Shown: positions 61,023 through 64,000 of the stretch, in pieces | Layout: every line of letters starts with the position of its first letter | Position numbering within the stretch: position 1 is the first letter of the stretch | Assembly (NCBI GenBank): GCA_038235165.1 | Contig: JBBSUG010000012.1 | Location: 1 to 64,000 of the forward strand | DNA: 64,000 bases | Reading direction: 5' to 3' | DNA from: GCA-002050365 sp038235165 | Lineage (GTDB): Bacteria > Acidobacteriota > Blastocatellia > Pyrinomonadales > Pyrinomonadaceae | The notes under the pieces: model-generated | Told to the model about the DNA's origin: nothing | The model's database searches: none | The model's input: only the letters and a program-made list of their open reading frames with translations | Program-made: the position numbers and the translations under genes

Positions 61023-61328
61023 ATGTTTGGTGTGTTCAAAAAATTTATTCTTTGGCAATACGACCGCGAATCAACGCCGTATCTGGTTTTTTGTCTGCTG
61101 ATCGTCGCATTTATTTTCTTAACGCCGAAGTCTTGGTTTGAAAAAAGGGAAAAACTGGCAACCCAAACAGCACGGCTGATCGTCAAAGCCAGAGATTTTT
61201 CGCCCGACAAAGCCGTGATGGACAGACGGGTAAAGGATTTAAGCGGAAACCCGAACGCGGAAATATTAGATTGGCAGGAAAAGAAAAATGCCGACGGCGA
61301 AACTATCTACGAAATCGAAATCCGCTGA
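61023..61328 (+). CDS. small membrane-anchored protein of unknown function
   Basis: 101 residues: one helix (YLVFCLLIVAFIFLTPKSWF, about 20-39) and a charged periplasmic segment of about 60 residues with TARLIVKARDFSPDKAVMDR and DGETIYEIEIR. No family recognised. It lies between the LolD-like ATPase and the LolA-like carrier on the same strand. Confidence 0.6.
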   Translation: MFGVFKKFILWQYDRESTPYLVFCLLIVAFIFLTPKSWFEKREKLATQTARLIVKARDFSPDKAVMDRRVKDLSGNPNAEILDWQEKKNADGETIYEIEIR

Positions 61329-61414
61329 AAACGTTCTAGATTTCAAGTTAAAGACTGCTCATTGTTAAAAATCTGAAATCCGCGACCTGAAATTTACACG
61401 AAGTTATAATTTTT

Positions 61415-62110
61415 ATGAAAACATTATTTAGATTTAGTTTTGCAGCAATAATATTAGCAATATTTTTTAGTGCCTTTGCCGTAACCGAAACGAAAGCGCA
61501 GATAAATGACATTCTTAAAAGGATGGAATCCCACCGAACCAGTCTGACATCGTTGAAAACAAGCGTCACGATGGTCAAATACAATCCGCAGCTCGATACG
61601 CGAGATACCACAGAAGGCACGGCAGTTTATTTGCCGGCAAAAGGACGTGATGCCCTCGTGCGAATTGATTGGACAAAACCTGTTCAGGAAACTTTAGCAG
61701 TTGTTAATAAACAATATGTAATTTATACGCCGCGCCGCAAGCAGGCGATCACCGGAAACGCTTCTGACGCGAAAGGAAATGGAAAAGCTAATAACTTGTT
61801 TTCATTTATCAGTATGTCGAGAAGTGAGTTGAAAGATAATTTTGATATTAAATACATCGGTGAAGAGAAAGTAAACGGCGGGATTTCGACCTGGCACCTG
61901 GAAATGACACCGAAAAACGCCGGAGCCTACAAATTCAAATCTGCTGAAATGTGGGTTGACGGCAATGGTATGCCTTTGCAAATAAAAATCGTAGAAAGTA
62001 ACAACGACACGACCACTGTTTTGCTTAGCAATCTGCAAAAGAACACGACTATAAAAGCCTCTGTTTTTAAAGTGGATTTGCCGAAAGGAACGAATATTGT
62101 CAAAGGTTAG
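61415..62110 (+). CDS. LolA-like periplasmic lipoprotein carrier
   Basis: 231 residues with a signal peptide (FSFAAIILAIFFSAFAVTETKA). The mature part follows the LolA pattern: ILKRMESHRTSLTSLKTSVT, then KGRDALVRIDWTKPVQETLA, VNKQYVIYTPRRKQAITG, and later TWHLEMTPKNAGAYKFKSAE, EMWVDGNGMPLQIKIVES. LolA-type carriers shuttle lipoproteins or other lipids across the periplasm. Its nearness to a LolD-like ATPase and a LolB-like lipoprotein is consistent. A terminator follows. Confidence 0.75.
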   Translation: MKTLFRFSFAAIILAIFFSAFAVTETKAQINDILKRMESHRTSLTSLKTSVTMVKYNPQLDTRDTTEGTAVYLPAKGRDALVRIDWTKPVQETLAVVNKQYVIYTPRRKQAITGNASDAKGNGKANNLFSFISMSRSELKDNFDIKYIGEEKVNGGISTWHLEMTPKNAGAYKFKSAEMWVDGNGMPLQIKIVESNNDTTTVLLSNLQKNTTIKASVFKVDLPKGTNIVKG

Positions 62111-62130
62111 AAATTCTTAAAAGTCAGCTA

Positions 62131-62169
62131 AAAAAAGGCTTCGGCGCAAAAAGCCGGAGCCTTTTGTTT
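62131..62169 (+). terminator. intrinsic terminator
   Basis: AAAGGCTTCGGC and GCCGGAGCCTTT with a short A-rich loop and T-rich end after the LolA-like gene. Confidence 0.8.
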
Positions 62170-62246
62170 GAAATTTGAAAAGACGCAGGATAAAAACTAT
62201 AATTTCAAGTTAAATATAGATTTGAATTTTCAGGAGTTGATTAATA

Positions 62247-63272
62247 ATGCCAAAGGCAAGCAGTTTCAGCCGGTTTACGCGCGGCGTGAAACACACAATC
62301 AAAGCGTTTGCTTCGACCAAACATCCGGTTCTTGTTCACATCGTCCCGATGCGGCGGTGCAATCTCGCCTGTACTTACTGCAACGAATACGACAAAACGT
62401 CAGACCCGGTGGAAATTGGCGAAATGCTCAAACGAATTGATAAACTCGCCGAATTCGGCTCGTCGGTGATTACGATTTCCGGCGGCGAACCGATGATGCA
62501 CCCGGAGATTTACGAGATTATTGACCGCATTCGCTATCACGGAATGATTGCCGGTCTTATTTCCAACGGTTATTATTTTCAGCCTGAAAAGATCAAAAAA
62601 CTAAACGAAGTGGGTTTGGATTATCTGCAAATTTCGATTGATAACGTCAACCCGGACGACGTTTCCAAAAAGAGTCTGAAAGTTCTCGACGGCAAACTGA
62701 AAAATCTTGCCGAACACGCGAAATTTAAAGTCAACATCAATTCGGTCGTCGGCGGCGGCGTGGCAAACCCGGACGAAGCGTTGCTTATCGCCAACCGCGC
62801 CCGCGAACTCGGCTTTTCTTCAACCGTCGGTGTCATTCACGACAGCGACGGGCTGAACAAAGGTTTAACGCCCCGCGAAAAGGAAGTTTACAAAGAAATA
62901 AAAGCCAAAGGCGCGAGCAGTTATGCGCGTTGGAACTGGTTTCAGGACAAACTGGTTGACGGCGGCGAATATGACTGGAAATGCCGCGCCGGTGCGCGTT
63001 ATCTCTACGTTGACGAAGCCGGAATCGTCAGTTGGTGTTCACAGCAGCGCGGAACGCCCGGAATCTCTCTGCACGAATACACGCATTCCGATATGCGCCG
63101 CGAATACATCACCGAAAAATGGTGCGCTCCGACCTGCACGATTCAGTGCGTCCACCAGGTCGGATATCTCGACGCTTGGCGCGACCCGCAAATTTCACTG
63201 TCGGATTATAATAAGAAAAACGGCAAGGGCTTGAAAAAAGAAACCGTCGCACAGGTTTTGGGCGCGAAGTGA
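62247..63272 (+). CDS. radical SAM protein
   Basis: 341 residues, with CAGGAGTTG before the start. The SAM-cluster motif CNLACTYC (Cys near 38, 42, 45) is followed by ITISGGEPMMHPEIYEII, LISNGYYFQPEKIKKLN and LQISIDNVNPDDV, the usual (beta/alpha)6 barrel. The C-terminal part has further Cys groups (WKCRAGARYLYVDEAGIVSW, then CSQQRG; CAPTCTIQCVHQ) that could hold a second cluster, as in SPASM or twitch proteins. The reaction is unknown; the general look resembles HpnH-type and other lipid-modifying radical SAM enzymes, but this is weak. Confidence 0.8.
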   Translation: MPKASSFSRFTRGVKHTIKAFASTKHPVLVHIVPMRRCNLACTYCNEYDKTSDPVEIGEMLKRIDKLAEFGSSVITISGGEPMMHPEIYEIIDRIRYHGMIAGLISNGYYFQPEKIKKLNEVGLDYLQISIDNVNPDDVSKKSLKVLDGKLKNLAEHAKFKVNINSVVGGGVANPDEALLIANRARELGFSSTVGVIHDSDGLNKGLTPREKEVYKEIKAKGASSYARWNWFQDKLVDGGEYDWKCRAGARYLYVDEAGIVSWCSQQRGTPGISLHEYTHSDMRREYITEKWCAPTCTIQCVHQVGYLDAWRDPQISLSDYNKKNGKGLKKETVAQVLGAK

Positions 63273-63280
63273 TTTATACT

Positions 63281-63313
63281 AAAACAGATTAGAAACACTT
63301 TCTAATCTGTTTT
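63281..63313. terminator. bidirectional intrinsic terminator
   Basis: AAAACAGATTAGAAA and TTTCTAATCTGTTTT form a 15-bp perfect stem with a 3-base loop between convergent radical SAM genes. Confidence 0.85.
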
Positions 63314-63322
63314 GACATTATT

Positions 63323-64000
63323 TCAATCAAAAAGCGACGGCTGAATATTATTTTCTTCGACAATTTTTCTGACGGTTTCCGGCTTGATCTTATTTTTCCG
63401 CGTCGTAATTTTTGCCTCGCGCCTTTCCCATCGCTCGCGTTTTGCCTGCGGATTCAGTGAATTGTAGAAAGATTTAACACCGCGTTTTTCAAATTCTTCG
63501 ATAGTCTGCCGCATTATTTTCTCAACGTGGCGTTCGTCGAGCCATTCAGGAAAATGTTCGCGGAAAAGCTCCTGCGTCAATTGTTTATGATTCATCGAAG
63601 CGATCCAGACGCGCTTCGTGATATACGGCGCAAACCGTGCCGCGTAGTTTTCGGGATCAAGCGGCAAAATCGGCATACACGACAGCCGCGTTGCGATTCC
63701 CGCGTCAAAATATAATTTCAAACCGCGTTCGCGTTCAATCAAACTCGGTGCTTTCGGCTCGAAAATCTTTTTCACGTCGTCGCGGTCAGTGTGAATCGAG
63801 TAGCTGACCAAGACGCTCGTTTTTTTCGCCAATTCCTGCAACAGCGGAATATCTCTGGCGACATCGCGCGAAGTCCCGCGCGTCTGCACTTCGAGTTCGA
63901 GCGGCGGATTGTCCAAAAAAAACTCCAGAATCGGCGGCACGAGTTCGAGTTTCCGCTCAATCGGCATATAAATATCGGTCGCGTTGCCGAAATAAATTTT
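63323..64000 (-). CDS. SPL-like radical SAM protein, 5' end outside window
   Basis: The minus-strand frame is open to the last base of the window, so the start and the SAM-cluster Cys motif lie beyond it. The visible part opens KIYFGNATDIYMPIERKLEL, the segment after the cluster in spore-photoproduct-lyase-like proteins. It continues with LELEVQTRGTSRDVARDIPL, VLVSYSIHTDRDDVKKIFEP and TRLSCMPILPLDPENYAARF. The C-terminus is Lys/Arg-rich (RWERREAKITTRKNKIKPET). Relatives are annotated as radical SAM proteins related to DNA repair lyases; the substrate is not known. Confidence 0.8.
   Translation of the reverse strand, partial: KIYFGNATDIYMPIERKLELVPPILEFFLDNPPLELEVQTRGTSRDVARDIPLLQELAKKTSVLVSYSIHTDRDDVKKIFEPKAPSLIERERGLKLYFDAGIATRLSCMPILPLDPENYAARFAPYITKRVWIASMNHKQLTQELFREHFPEWLDERHVEKIMRQTIEEFEKRGVKSFYNSLNPQAKRERWERREAKITTRKNKIKPETVRKIVEENNIQPSLFD

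Overview
The window looks like chromosomal DNA of a free-living, aerobic, Gram-negative-type bacterium, most likely an acidobacterium of the Blastocatellia/Pyrinomonadales kind. This is an inference from gene content: alternative complex III fused to a caa3-type oxidase cluster, LolA-like and TonB-like envelope proteins, many secreted beta-rich proteins, and a YfbK-type lipoprotein. No 16S or other marker is present. No rRNA, tRNA, CRISPR array, transposase or integrase was recognised.

Layout. (1) 1-10.6 kb is an accessory-looking stretch: the 3' part of a HerA-like ATPase gene, two secreted proteins of unknown function, and two adjacent toxin-antitoxin loci. In both loci the antitoxin reads through while the toxin is broken (hicA by a 1-nt shift, a PIN/VapC toxin by two lesions). 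A decayed second copy of the herA 3' end follows, then an acetyltransferase, a 1205-residue secreted nuclease, and an endonuclease V gene split by an in-frame TGA. (2) 10.6-14.5 kb holds housekeeping and conserved genes (ybeY, a DUF4385 protein, a CYTH phosphatase/cyclase) and a VWA lipoprotein. (3) 14.6-26.6 kb is a signalling and envelope-stress region: a hybrid histidine kinase, an NtrC-type sigma54 activator, a CHASE-domain histidine kinase, and small membrane proteins, several of them too short for routine gene calling. Four consensus sigma54 -24/-12 promoters lie in front of four genes here. The region ends with an ECF-type sigma factor and a metallothionein-like protein. (4) 26.7-44.4 kb carries a TonB-family protein, a large beta-propeller/FG-GAP secreted protein, mtnA, a VanW-glycosyltransferase fusion, a Gly-rich RRM protein, purB-purS-purQ, a GHMP kinase, a DedA protein and a ROK kinase. 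(5) 44.7-58.8 kb is one long respiratory cluster: actABCDEF (quinol:cytochrome c oxidoreductase), a small membrane protein, SCO1, and coxBACD of a caa3 oxidase with an A2-type subunit I. Together these should carry electrons from quinol to oxygen. (6) 59-64 kb holds a lipoprotein, a LolD-like ATPase, a LolA-like carrier, and two radical SAM proteins (the last cut by the window edge).

A second theme is a set of intergenic inverted repeats built from short tandem words (GGTTCAA, TCTGGAAT, GATGTTAG, CAATCGT and others). They resemble the short tandemly repeated repetitive sequences of cyanobacteria. They often sit on stop codons and in one case appear to have supplied the signal-peptide codons of actE.
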